64,000 nucleotides of DNA, from NCBI GenBank assembly GCA_900768845.1, contig CAAGEK010000020.1, positions 16,932 through 80,931 of the forward strand, read 5' to 3'. The DNA is from Alphaproteobacteria bacterium. GTDB lineage: Bacteria > Pseudomonadota > Alphaproteobacteria > CAAGCB01 > CAG-977. Positions 1 to 8,513 of this stretch are shown piece by piece. A model generated the notes under the pieces. That model was not told the origin of the DNA, did no database searches, and saw nothing but the letters and a program-made list of their open reading frames with translations. The stretch's first letter is position 1; every line of letters begins with the position of its first letter. A program made the translations under genes and the position numbers.

Positions 1-67
1 AATGATGAAGCTGGATTTAACGGAACTGGACGCCGACCTGCCCGCCGTCGCCGGCCGTTCGCCTTAG
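1..67 (+). CDS. C-terminal end of an upstream gene (partial)
   Basis: An open frame enters from the left edge and ends at a TAG at 65-67. It contributes at least 21 residues, ending in DLPAVAGRSP. Two ATG codons near position 2 could be internal methionines. A GGCCGGCC palindrome follows directly after the stop. There is too little sequence to name the product, and the next gene has its own promoter. Confidence 0.4.
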   Translation, partial: MMKLDLTELDADLPAVAGRSP

Positions 68-87
68 GCCGGCCACACTTTTCGCTA

Positions 88-115
88 TTGATTTTTCCCG
101 CACGTCTTATATAAT
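88..115 (+). promoter_or_regulatory. Sigma-70-type promoter of the MBOAT/AlgJ-like operon
   Basis: A TTGATT -35 box (88-93) and a perfect TATAAT -10 box (110-115) are separated by 16 bp. They lie about 40 bp upstream of the first gene, with an AGAGG ribosome site between. This is the only good promoter before the four-gene block, so the four genes are probably one transcript. Confidence 0.6.
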
Positions 116-156
116 CCGTCGTATTTTGAAAGACCGACAAAAGTACAGAGGTTCTT

Positions 157-1572
157 ATGATTTTCAGCTCTTTTACGTTTTTATGGTGTTTCCTGCCGCC
201 CTTGCTGGCTTTGTATTTTTTAATTAAAAGCCCCGTTTTGAAAAACGTCCTGCTTTTGGCGGCCAGCATTTTGTTTTATGCTTGGGGCGAACCGCTGTAT
301 GTTTTTTTAATGATGGCTTCGGTTATCCTGAACTTCTTTTTCGGGCTGGCCATCGGCAGGGCGGAAACGCAGAAAAGCCGTAAAATCCTGACCCTGTTCG
401 GCACGATCGTCAATATCGCGATTTTAATGCATTTCAAATATACGGACTTCATTATCGAAAATATGAACCTGTTATTGCAAATGCAGATTGACGCGAAGGA
501 AATTCCCCTGCCGATCGGCATTTCTTTCTATACGTTCCAAGCCATTTCCTACCTGATCGACATTTACCGCGGAGAGGTCAAAGCCCAGAAAAGCATCCTG
601 AAAATGGGGTTGTATATCGCGTTTTTCCCCCAAATGGTCGCAGGCCCCATCATCAAATACCACGACATCGAGCCCGAATTGGAAAAACGCACGGTTACGC
701 CGGAAATGTTCAATTACGGCGTATCGCGTTTCATTTTCGGTTTTGCAAAAAAAATCCTGCTGGCGAACATCACGGGCAAAGCCGCCGATACGTTGTTTGC
801 TTTGGAAGCCGGCGATTTGTCGACACCCGCGGCTTGGGTCGGAGCGATAGCCTATTCCATGCAAATTTATTTCGATTTTTCCGGATATTCCGATATGGCC
901 ATCGGTTTGGGCAGAATGTTCGGTTTCACGTTTCAGGAAAACTTCAATTACCCTTACATTTCCTCTTCCATTCGCGAATTTTGGCAACGTTGGCACATTT
1001 CTTTGGCCACATGGTTCAAACAATACGTTTATATCCCGCTGGGCGGCAGCCGGAAAGGCGATTTCCGCACATATCTGAACACGATGATTGTTTTCTTTTT
1101 AACGGGTTTATGGCACGGCGCGGCATGGAACTTCGTCCTGTGGGGTGTTTGGAACGGGTTGTTCATCTTGTTTGAAAGGGCGATTCAATTCGACAAGTAT
1201 GTCAAAATCCGCCTTATCCGCCATATTTACACATTATGGGTCGTCGTCGTCGGAATGGTCATTTTCCGCACGAATTCAATCAAAGAGGCGATCACTTATC
1301 TGACGCATATGTTCAACTTTAAAAACATGGACGTTTCCTATTTGAACATTCTGGTGACGAACGAGCCGCGTTTGGCGATCGTCGCGTCGTTGCTGTGTTG
1401 CGGGCCTCTGGTCGTGTTCTGGCGCAAGTACGGGGAAAGGATTTTGTCTTTCGTTCCCGCCGCCGTAAAAGGCACATGGCCTGTCGAACTGACGAAAATC
1501 GCGCTGTTCATCCTGTCGATTCTGGCTTTGGCCGGCAATTCGTACAATCCGTTCATTTATTTCAGGTTCTGA
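157..1572 (+). CDS. MBOAT family O-acyltransferase (AlgI/DltB-like)
   Basis: A 471-residue polytopic membrane protein of the MBOAT family, closest in layout to AlgI of alginate O-acetylation. AlgI-type proteins pass an acetyl group from a cytoplasmic donor across the inner membrane to periplasmic SGNH transferases. Many hydrophobic segments are visible. The motif GLWHGAAWNFVLWG (about residues 317-330) carries the family's conserved histidine at about residue 320, and YFDFSGYSDMAIGLGRMFG precedes it. Length matches AlgI (about 470-520). The stop lies 5 bp before the first of three AlgJ/AlgX-like genes, so a transacetylation operon is the natural reading. No alginate or cellulose synthase is visible here, so the glycan acceptor is unknown. 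Confidence 0.9.
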   Translation: MIFSSFTFLWCFLPPLLALYFLIKSPVLKNVLLLAASILFYAWGEPLYVFLMMASVILNFFFGLAIGRAETQKSRKILTLFGTIVNIAILMHFKYTDFIIENMNLLLQMQIDAKEIPLPIGISFYTFQAISYLIDIYRGEVKAQKSILKMGLYIAFFPQMVAGPIIKYHDIEPELEKRTVTPEMFNYGVSRFIFGFAKKILLANITGKAADTLFALEAGDLSTPAAWVGAIAYSMQIYFDFSGYSDMAIGLGRMFGFTFQENFNYPYISSSIREFWQRWHISLATWFKQYVYIPLGGSRKGDFRTYLNTMIVFFLTGLWHGAAWNFVLWGVWNGLFILFERAIQFDKYVKIRLIRHIYTLWVVVVGMVIFRTNSIKEAITYLTHMFNFKNMDVSYLNILVTNEPRLAIVASLLCCGPLVVFWRKYGERILSFVPAAVKGTWPVELTKIALFILSILALAGNSYNPFIYFRF

Positions 1573-1577
1573 GCCTT

Positions 1578-2690
1578 ATGAAAAAACTGAGCGCATCCGT
1601 TTATGTATTTCTGGCCGTGATTGCGGTTTGCTTCGCGTTTAACTTCGTCCCGCTTGAGGACGACGATCAATCGGAAAACAGGCGCAAAGCCCCTTTCCCG
1701 ACGGAAATTTCAACAAAATTCCCCTCTTTGTTCGACAGGTTTTACGAAGACCATTTCCCGTTCCGCTCCTTTTTGATTAAAAAGTTCTACACCGTCAGGA
1801 AAAGTATCAAAGACAACCCGAAAGTCATCATCGGAGTTGATGATTGGATTTTTTTGAATTCCTCCCCGTTCAATACATACGCGAAATCGGATAACACGCT
1901 GGGCGATTTCACGGGTAAAACCCTGTTGAACGACGAAGACGCCAAAGCTTTTGAATCAAAAATCGAAGCGCAAAAGAAATATTTCGATGAACGCGGCATC
2001 CGTTTTCTGATTATGATTCCGCCCAATAAAATGACGGTTTATCCGGAATTCACCCCCAAAGGATACCGCAAGTTGCGCACAATGCGATCCCGTTACGAGC
2101 AAACGGAGGAGGCCATCCGCAAAGCCGACGTTCCGTTCATCAACCTGAAAAAGCTGTTTGAAAAGGAAAAAGGCGAATATCCGCTGTATTACAGAACGGA
2201 CACCCACTGGAACGATTTGGGGGCATACATCGCTTTTCGCAATTTGTTGAACGTGTTGCACGCCGAAACGCCGGAAATCGAACGCATAGAAATCGCCGAC
2301 AGCGAATGCGGCGACAATTACCGTATGTCCGGATTGTCCGATGCGTGTTCCGATTTGCATCACAGGCCGGTTTTAAGCTTTAAAAACGACGAAGGACAAT
2401 GCGTTTTGCAAGAAAACGCCGGACATCTGATTTGCACGAACGCTTCCGCGCCGTACCGCGAACATATCGTCATCGGCAGGGATTCCTTTACGGAAAAGCT
2501 GATCCCCTATTTCAGCCGTTTATTCAAAAGGACGGTTTTCATCTGGTCGGGCAAGGTGTCCGACAAGGAAATGTTCGATATCATCGAAACGGAAAAGCCC
2601 GATATCGTCCTGTACAACTACGCCGAGCGCAACGTGTCCCAAACGGCCAAGGACGTTCCGGTTCAAAAAAACGGGAAAAATGAAAAATGA
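1578..2690 (+). CDS. AlgJ/AlgX-like SGNH O-acetyltransferase, paralog 1
   Basis: A 370-residue protein with an N-terminal signal anchor (about residues 5-22) and a periplasmic SGNH-like domain of the AlgJ/AlgX family. The triad known from AlgX is visible: Asp208 and His210 in TDTHW and Ser303 in GRDSF. The ATG at 1578 is preferred over longer in-frame starts because it follows the MBOAT stop by 5 bp and gives a clean signal anchor. It shares GDFTGKTLLN and the PPN motif with the two genes downstream, but lacks their common C-terminal block. Its stop overlaps the next start as ATGA. Inference: it transfers acetyl groups delivered by the MBOAT partner. Confidence 0.85.
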   Translation: MKKLSASVYVFLAVIAVCFAFNFVPLEDDDQSENRRKAPFPTEISTKFPSLFDRFYEDHFPFRSFLIKKFYTVRKSIKDNPKVIIGVDDWIFLNSSPFNTYAKSDNTLGDFTGKTLLNDEDAKAFESKIEAQKKYFDERGIRFLIMIPPNKMTVYPEFTPKGYRKLRTMRSRYEQTEEAIRKADVPFINLKKLFEKEKGEYPLYYRTDTHWNDLGAYIAFRNLLNVLHAETPEIERIEIADSECGDNYRMSGLSDACSDLHHRPVLSFKNDEGQCVLQENAGHLICTNASAPYREHIVIGRDSFTEKLIPYFSRLFKRTVFIWSGKVSDKEMFDIIETEKPDIVLYNYAERNVSQTAKDVPVQKNGKNEK

Positions 2691-3916
2691 AGAACCTGTC
2701 CCTTTCAAGCCGGATTTTCCTGATAACCGTCCTGTTGTTCGGGGCGTTGACTTACCTGTTGTTCGGAGAAATTTTTTACTACCGCCTGACGGGACACAGC
2801 GAAGAAAGGCTGTTTTTCTCCTTTCCGACGAAGGTTGATTCCGAAAACCGCGCAAAGGCGAAGTTCCCTTCAAAGCTTGACGCACGTTTTCCCAAAGACT
2901 TCGATATCTTTTTCAACGACGCTTTCCCGTTCCGTTCAAAACTGATCAAACGTTTCTTCAAACTCCGCGTTTTGCTCAGCGACAACCCGAACGTCATCCC
3001 CGGAAAGGAAAACTGGTTCTTTTTCAATTCGTCCTCTTTAGACATTTACAAAAAAACGAACAACACGCTGGGCGATTTTACGGGTAAAACTTTGCTCAAC
3101 GACGAAGACAAAGAAACGTTCACCCGTCACATGGCCTGTCAGAAAAAATTCTTTGACGGTCTCGGTATGCAATTCGTCATCATGACTCCGCCCAACAGGA
3201 AACCCGTTTACCCCGAACACCTGCCGGAACGTTACCGCAATCAGGGCGTCGCTTACGGCCGTTACGAACAGGTTGCGGACATTTTAAAATCCTTGGGCAT
3301 CGATTTCGTGGATGAAAAAGCCGCGCTGATAAACAACAAGGACAAAGGCGAGCTGTACTATAAAACGGATACGCACTGGACGTTTTTAGGGGCTCATTAC
3401 GGTTTTGCGGCTTTGGCCAAGCATTTCGGATACGATTTTCCGCCCGTCGTTTCCGTCAACCGGACGACCATTGAATGCGGCGATATGTACCGTATGTCGG
3501 CTTCGCTGGTCAAAACGTGCGCGGACGTCAGCGACACGCCCGTTTTGCCGCCGGTAAAAGCCGAAGGGAAATGCGATCTGGCGGACACGAAGCGCGTCGT
3601 TTGCGAAAACGCCGAAGCCCCCGTTCAAAAAAGCGTTGTCATCGTGCGCGATTCCATGTTCGACTTTTTATATCCCCAAGTCGCCCGCACCTTTAAAAAA
3701 ACGTTGCTGTTATGGCGTTCCAAACACACCGAACGCGAACTGGCCGAAGAAATCAAAGCGTCCGGAGCCGACGCCGTCATTTATGAACAAGGCGAACGCT
3801 TTATGCTGGAAATGCAAAACGAAGCGATTTGTCCCGACGACATTATCAAAGTCCCCCGTTTGGATCAACGCCCGCCCGCCGATGCGCAAAAAGGACGGGA
3901 AGGGGTTGAAAAATGA
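2687..3916 (+). CDS. AlgJ/AlgX-like SGNH O-acetyltransferase, paralog 2
   Basis: A 409-residue paralog of the genes on both sides, with an N-terminal anchor (about residues 8-28). The SGNH triad is intact: Asp228/His230 in TDTHW and Ser323 in VRDSMFDFLY. Four cysteines are shared with paralog 3 and may form disulfides. Its C-terminal block (YEQGERFMLEMQNEAICPDD) is nearly identical to paralog 3 and absent from paralog 1, so 2 and 3 are the younger pair. ATGA overlaps at both ends imply translational coupling. Confidence 0.85.
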   Translation: MKNLSLSSRIFLITVLLFGALTYLLFGEIFYYRLTGHSEERLFFSFPTKVDSENRAKAKFPSKLDARFPKDFDIFFNDAFPFRSKLIKRFFKLRVLLSDNPNVIPGKENWFFFNSSSLDIYKKTNNTLGDFTGKTLLNDEDKETFTRHMACQKKFFDGLGMQFVIMTPPNRKPVYPEHLPERYRNQGVAYGRYEQVADILKSLGIDFVDEKAALINNKDKGELYYKTDTHWTFLGAHYGFAALAKHFGYDFPPVVSVNRTTIECGDMYRMSASLVKTCADVSDTPVLPPVKAEGKCDLADTKRVVCENAEAPVQKSVVIVRDSMFDFLYPQVARTFKKTLLLWRSKHTERELAEEIKASGADAVIYEQGERFMLEMQNEAICPDDIIKVPRLDQRPPADAQKGREGVEK

Positions 3917-5130
3917 AGAAACTGTCGGCGTCTTCGTTGCTTTTCCTTGCGATCGTTCTGGTTTTCGGGGCGTTCAGCTATCTGACGTTTGCGGAACTGT
4001 TGTACGACAGAAGCGCGGGATTGCCCGAAAAAACGCCTTTCTTTGCGTTTGAAACGGGAACGGATACGGAAAACCGTGCGAAAGCGGCCTTGCCCCGCAA
4101 AATCGGTTTTGATTTTTCACGCAATTTCGACGCTTTTTATAACGACGCTTTCCCTTTGCGCTCTTTTTTCATTAAACGCTTTCATTCTTTAAAGAAAAAA
4201 ATCAAAGACAATCCGAAAGTCATCGCCGGATTGGACAATTGGATGTTTTACAATTCGTCGCCCGAATCCGTTTATGCGAAAACAGGCAACATTTTGGGCG
4301 ATTTCACGGGTAAAACCCTGTTGAACGGCACGGACGAACAAAGCTTCACCCGTCACATGGCCTGTCAGGGCGAATATTTCAAAAAACGCGGCGTCCGCTT
4401 CATCGTGATGGTTCCGCCGAACAGAATGCCCCTGTATTCCGAATTTCTGCCCGACGCCTATCGCAAACAGGAAGCCCCCTTCGGCCGTTACGAGCAAATC
4501 AGGGAAATATTAAAAGGGCTGAATATCGAATTTCTCGACCTGAAAACGTTTTTCAAGCAAAAAAAATCGGAAGATTCCGCTCATCAGCTGTTTTACAAAA
4601 CGGATACGCACTGGACTCCGTTGGGAGCGTATTACGGCTTTGGAGAATTGACCCGAACGACGGGATACGAACAGCCCGCCCCCGTCGCCGTCAAACGGGA
4701 AATACTGAGTTGCGGGGACGTTTACAAGGTTTCCAGCGCGGTGATGAAAACCTGTTTCGACATTCGCGACATTCCCGAACTGCCGGAAACGGAATTTAAG
4801 GGACGTTGCGACTTTTCAAAAGCCCCCAAACACATCGTTTGCAAAAACGACAAAGCCCCCGTACAAAAAAACGTGTTGATCGTACGCGATTCCATGTTTG
4901 ATTTTTTGTACGACGAAGTGGCGCGTTCTTTTAAAAACACGGTGTTATTATGGCGTTCGATGCACACCGAACAGGAATTGTTTGATGAAATCGAAGCGTT
5001 TGACGCCGATATCGTTGTTTATGAACAGGGGGAACGTTTCATGCTGGAAATGCAAAACGAAGCGATTTGCCCCGACGACATCGTAAAAATCGACCGGCTT
5101 AATCAACGTCCGAAAGATCCCGAAAAATAA
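3913..5130 (+). CDS. AlgJ/AlgX-like SGNH O-acetyltransferase, paralog 3
   Basis: A 405-residue third tandem copy. It has an N-terminal anchor (about residues 8-28), GDFTGKTLLN, Asp231/His233 in TDTHW, and Ser327 in VRDSMFDFLY. It differs from paralog 2 mainly between residues 30 and 70 and around 210-300, where an acceptor-specific surface could sit. It closes the operon and faces a convergent lipoprotein gene. All three copies keep the complete triad, so each is expected to be active. Confidence 0.85.
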   Translation: MKKLSASSLLFLAIVLVFGAFSYLTFAELLYDRSAGLPEKTPFFAFETGTDTENRAKAALPRKIGFDFSRNFDAFYNDAFPLRSFFIKRFHSLKKKIKDNPKVIAGLDNWMFYNSSPESVYAKTGNILGDFTGKTLLNGTDEQSFTRHMACQGEYFKKRGVRFIVMVPPNRMPLYSEFLPDAYRKQEAPFGRYEQIREILKGLNIEFLDLKTFFKQKKSEDSAHQLFYKTDTHWTPLGAYYGFGELTRTTGYEQPAPVAVKREILSCGDVYKVSSAVMKTCFDIRDIPELPETEFKGRCDFSKAPKHIVCKNDKAPVQKNVLIVRDSMFDFLYDEVARSFKNTVLLWRSMHTEQELFDEIEAFDADIVVYEQGERFMLEMQNEAICPDDIVKIDRLNQRPKDPEK

Positions 5131-5144
5131 CCCGTTTTGTCCCT

Positions 5145-5188
5145 AAAGGCGTTTTTAAAGATTCAGGTCTTTAAAGACGACGCCTTTT
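5145..5188. terminator. Bidirectional terminator between convergent genes
   Basis: AAAGGCGT and ACGCCTTTT form the outer arms and TTTAAAGA/TCTTTAAA the inner arms of an inverted repeat. It overlaps the last codons of the minus-strand lipoprotein gene and lies 15 bp past the last AlgJ-like gene. Placement and T-runs on both strands suggest a shared terminator. Confidence 0.5.
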
Positions 5189-6618
5189 GCAGGAACGGTT
5201 ATTTTTTGCGAATGAAGCGCATCCCCGTTCACCGACACCCGCATTTCATAATCGCCGGCGGGCAAACGGAAAGATTGCATCCAAATGCTTTCGGGCAAAG
5301 TACTCCAATATCGCAAATCCGCCTGTTCCGACGCCTCTATCAACAACAGGGAAGTCGCGAAAGTCAGCTGAGCCCATCCTGCGCCGTGTTTTTCATAAAT
5401 CGCCCTTGCGGCGGCCAGAGCCGCAATGTATTTCACGGTCAGGCGCGCCGCTTTCGCCGCATATACGGCCGGACGCGCCGTGTTTAAATCCCGAACGGCG
5501 ATTTGGGAAACAGGATCAAGCAACGCCGGCGTTTTTTCCGCGACGGTTTTTCCTCCGTCCGGTTTTACAAAAGCAATCTTTACGTCGGCATTTTGTTCTT
5601 TATCGTCGAAAGCCGGCAATTCAAAGCTCAGCAAACCGGAAGAAATCATATTTGCAAAAGATTTGTCCGACACGGCGAGAGGAACCGGAAAAGAAACTCT
5701 TTCCGCTTTTTTGCGGGCGATCCGTCCCGTTTTCAACACAATAAAAACATTCGGCTTTTTATTTGAATTCATATTTTTCAAAGCCGTTTTCGCGTATGTT
5801 TTCAACGCTTTGGATTTCGGAGTCGCAGAAATCAGTTCGCTTTCGATTTCCTTTTCGTTTTTTTCGTGCAAAGACGGGAATTGACCGGCGAAATCCCGAT
5901 ATTTCAGGTTATACGCGGGATAAAGATTGTAGTTTCTGAACAAAACCGTACCGGCGTCTTTGTACAGCTGGCGGGAAATCTGCCTGTCTTCGGACGACCC
6001 GTTTTCTTCATGAATGAAACCGCCCCACAGCTTTGCCGCCAAATCCTGTTTGAATAAAACTTCGCCCGCTTTTTGCGATTGAAATTCCTTCAGCAAAGCA
6101 TCCCAATCGACGACGACGGCTCTTGCCGCCATCAAATGCATCCTTTTTTCCTTTTCCGTCAGGATTTTTTCAGGAACGGCATTTCCCGTTTCCCGATCGG
6201 TAAAGGCCTCATACCGGCCGTTCAGGTACAGATGATAATGGCACAAAGACTGGTAAAATCGCAAAAGCGACAATTCATAAGCTTCGCCGGCGTAGTCGTC
6301 CCAAGAACCGGCGACGGCGGACGCCGCCGTGTTTGACAAACTGCGGGTATAAAGTTCTTTCGATTTGAGCCGGGCCGCGTCGAAATGTTTCAAAGCCTGA
6401 TAATACGATCCGTTCAGGTAATGCAGGTTTCCCAATTCCAAATGACGCAAAAGAATCGATTCATCGTCCGTGTAAAAATCATCAGACTCGGCTATTTTCA
6501 ACGCTTCCGCCGTTTCGGAACGATACAGGGCTTCGCGGATTTCATCCTGCATGGCGTATCGGGAAACGGAGCAGCCCCCCGAAAACAGCAAAACGGCCAA
6601 AAGTGCGAAACGTTTCAT
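5155..6618 (-). CDS. COG3014-like outer-membrane lipoprotein
   Basis: A lipoprotein of about 487 residues, with signal peptide and lipobox LLFSGGC near residue 17. Helical, TPR-like segments follow (about 40-130, for example LGNLHYLNGSYYQALKHFDAA). The family is typically found beside LpoB-type and LPP20-type lipoproteins, exactly as here. The ATG at 6618 is preferred; a TTG four codons upstream is an alternative. The C-terminal half resembles a beta-rich domain ending in YEMRVSVNGD. Function is unknown; a role with the penicillin-binding-protein activator is inferred from linkage only. It is the last gene of a three-gene minus-strand operon, 15 bp after the previous one. Confidence 0.7.
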   Translation of the reverse strand: MKRFALLAVLLFSGGCSVSRYAMQDEIREALYRSETAEALKIAESDDFYTDDESILLRHLELGNLHYLNGSYYQALKHFDAARLKSKELYTRSLSNTAASAVAGSWDDYAGEAYELSLLRFYQSLCHYHLYLNGRYEAFTDRETGNAVPEKILTEKEKRMHLMAARAVVVDWDALLKEFQSQKAGEVLFKQDLAAKLWGGFIHEENGSSEDRQISRQLYKDAGTVLFRNYNLYPAYNLKYRDFAGQFPSLHEKNEKEIESELISATPKSKALKTYAKTALKNMNSNKKPNVFIVLKTGRIARKKAERVSFPVPLAVSDKSFANMISSGLLSFELPAFDDKEQNADVKIAFVKPDGGKTVAEKTPALLDPVSQIAVRDLNTARPAVYAAKAARLTVKYIAALAAARAIYEKHGAGWAQLTFATSLLLIEASEQADLRYWSTLPESIWMQSFRLPAGDYEMRVSVNGDALHSQKITVPAKGVVFKDLNL

Positions 6619-6633
6619 TTGGCGGCTCAAACC

Positions 6634-7245
6634 TTACCAACCGAAAGAAGACTGTTTGGAATATTTGTTGATTTTACTGCGCGTCCTTAAAACTTCCACG
6701 CCTTTTTCAATGTCGGTCATTCGCATATTCACGGAATATTCCTTGATCGTTTTTCCGTCGCGTGTTCCGGGAACCATGCGCACCGCACCGAAAACGATTA
6801 AATCGGCTCCGGTCATCCTGCCGATTTTCTTAACATCCTTCGGATCGACGGAACCGTCGTTCTGATAGCTGATTTCCCGCAACAAACGGTCGCGTGCCTG
6901 TTCGTCGATCAAAACATAGTCGCCCGAAGCCGAAAATTCGGTCAGCAATTCGTCATTGATATCGCCGACGGGAAAATAAGCTTCGGAAGTCAGGTTCTGA
7001 ACCTCTCCGATGAACAGTTTCGGTTCGCGCCCCAACTTCGCCAGATAATTTTGAAACCCGCGGTGTTTTTGAATCTGTTTCAAAATGTCCTGAACGGTCA
7101 ATTCGGTATCTTTGGCAACCCATTGGTCGGTGATTTCCATCGCCAGTTCGTCCGAACGTTCCGCCGACACGCGTTCGGCTTTGAACGACGCACATGAAGC
7201 CGTCAAAATGCACGAAAGAATTAAAAACAAACCTTTTTTCATCAT
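6634..7245 (-). CDS. lpoB: LpoB-like penicillin-binding protein activator lipoprotein
   Basis: A 203-residue lipoprotein with lipobox LTASC near residue 18. It matches the LpoB/YcfM family: FIGEVQNLTSEAYFPVGDIN, then DQAR...LLREISYQNDGSVDPKDVKKIGRMTGADLIVFGAV, then VNMRMTDIEKG. LpoB in enterobacteria reaches from the outer membrane to activate the peptidoglycan synthase PBP1B. In alphaproteobacteria the homolog's partner is not established, so the symbol is by family only. It sits between two other lipoprotein genes in the same direction and is probably cotranscribed with them. Confidence 0.75.
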   Translation of the reverse strand: MMKKGLFLILSCILTASCASFKAERVSAERSDELAMEITDQWVAKDTELTVQDILKQIQKHRGFQNYLAKLGREPKLFIGEVQNLTSEAYFPVGDINDELLTEFSASGDYVLIDEQARDRLLREISYQNDGSVDPKDVKKIGRMTGADLIVFGAVRMVPGTRDGKTIKEYSVNMRMTDIEKGVEVLRTRSKINKYSKQSSFGW

Positions 7246-7254
7246 TGTTTCCTT

Positions 7255-8175
7255 TTAAAAAGAGGGGATGTTTTCCGCCAAATACGACCGATAGGATTCC
7301 GCGGCGTATTCAAAAGCCTGACCGTACGTCCGCCCCGTTTCCGAAAACGACGCGACCGCGGTTTCCTTCCTTACACCTTTTGCGTCGGTGAAAACCAGCC
7401 TGAAATTAAAAAGATAACGCACGAATCCTTTGACATTCAAATGCTGTTTTCCCGAAGAGAAAAGGACGTCAAGCGTTACGGCCGGCCGCCCTCCGGTTCC
7501 GGCCAAAGCATAGCCGGCCTGTTCCAAAACGCTTCGGACGCTTTGCGTTAAAAGGGGGGATTCGGAACGGACGAACAAAACTTTCCCCTCCGTCGCTTTT
7601 CTTTTACAGTCCAAAACATCGGCATACGGCACCTTTTCAGGCAAAAAATCCCCCGTCAGAACCGCATATTTCGCATTCAAAGACTTTCTTTGCACGGCCG
7701 CACGTTCGGCTTTCACGGCGTCGGGCAACGAACCGCGGGATACGGCGTCTTTGATATTTTCATCAAGCTTTTCAATGTCCTTTTTCAAAATCGCGGCGGA
7801 CAAGGGCTTGTTCAAAACCGCCAAAGCGTAAACGGACTTTCCGCCTTCAAACGTTTCCCTGATTTCCGCGGTGTTGAGCAGAAAATCCGTCCGCTCCGTC
7901 ACGTTTTGGCTCAAGCCGGCTTCCGTTTCCGTTTCCGAAACCGCGCTCACCGCATCGATTTTCGTTTCCAAAATCTTGGCCAGTTCAAGCCTTGCGTTTA
8001 TTCCGGCGGCATTGCGTCCCGTTCCCTCCCCGACGGCGCACAATTCGTCGGCGGAACAGCCCGCATCGGGTTTTTCCAACCAAGCCGGAGGCAAAGACCC
8101 GACATCGGCGATGCGCAAAGGCGGAACCGGTGTGCAGGCACTTAAAAAAACAAATGTTAAAACAATACGCTTCAA
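7255..8175 (-). CDS. LPP20-type lipoprotein
   Basis: A 306-residue lipoprotein starting at a TTG, with lipobox FLSAC. The central part (about residues 45-130) has the LPP20 look: CAVGEGTGRNAAGINARLELAKILETKIDAV, then VYALAVLNKPLSA. The C-terminal part resembles a LolA/curli-type beta domain but is not recognised. It is the first gene of the lipoprotein trio, 9 bp upstream of the LpoB-like gene. The 134-bp gap to the divergent small gene at 8310 should hold its promoter. Confidence 0.65.
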   Translation of the reverse strand: MKRIVLTFVFLSACTPVPPLRIADVGSLPPAWLEKPDAGCSADELCAVGEGTGRNAAGINARLELAKILETKIDAVSAVSETETEAGLSQNVTERTDFLLNTAEIRETFEGGKSVYALAVLNKPLSAAILKKDIEKLDENIKDAVSRGSLPDAVKAERAAVQRKSLNAKYAVLTGDFLPEKVPYADVLDCKRKATEGKVLFVRSESPLLTQSVRSVLEQAGYALAGTGGRPAVTLDVLFSSGKQHLNVKGFVRYLFNFRLVFTDAKGVRKETAVASFSETGRTYGQAFEYAAESYRSYLAENIPSF

Positions 8176-8309
8176 TGAAAACGCCTTTTACGGAACGGAA
8201 CTGAAAAGATGATAGCGTAAAACTCCTTTTAGAGCAAACGGACAGATACAGTTTTCGTCCTTCCTCGCCTATAATGACGTCAAACATCCGCACAACGGGG
8301 GGAAAAGCA

Positions 8310-8495
8310 ATGAAACATTTAAAAACGGTCTTTGCGATTTTGGCAATTTGTGCTTTTGTATGGTGGCTGTTCACCGGCGCGGAAAGCGAACCGTGCGGCG
8401 GGGGCGGTTTTTACGACGCCGACGCCGGCGTTTGCATTTATCCGCAAGACGCCTCCTCCGCTTCTCAAAGCCCCGCGCCGTTACAGGGCAAATGA
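8310..8495 (+). CDS. Small membrane-anchored hypothetical protein
   Basis: A 61-residue protein with one N-terminal hydrophobic segment (about residues 5-20) and a short periplasmic tail with two cysteines (EPCGGGGFYDADAGVCIY), which could form a disulfide. The start at 8310 is chosen for the purine-rich GGGGGGAAAAG just upstream. It ends 18 bp before the flavin reductase. No family is recognised. An open frame with good spacing supports a real gene, but codon evidence is short. Confidence 0.5.
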   Translation: MKHLKTVFAILAICAFVWWLFTGAESEPCGGGGFYDADAGVCIYPQDASSASQSPAPLQGK

Positions 8496-8513
8496 TGTTC
8501 AAGGATGAAAACA

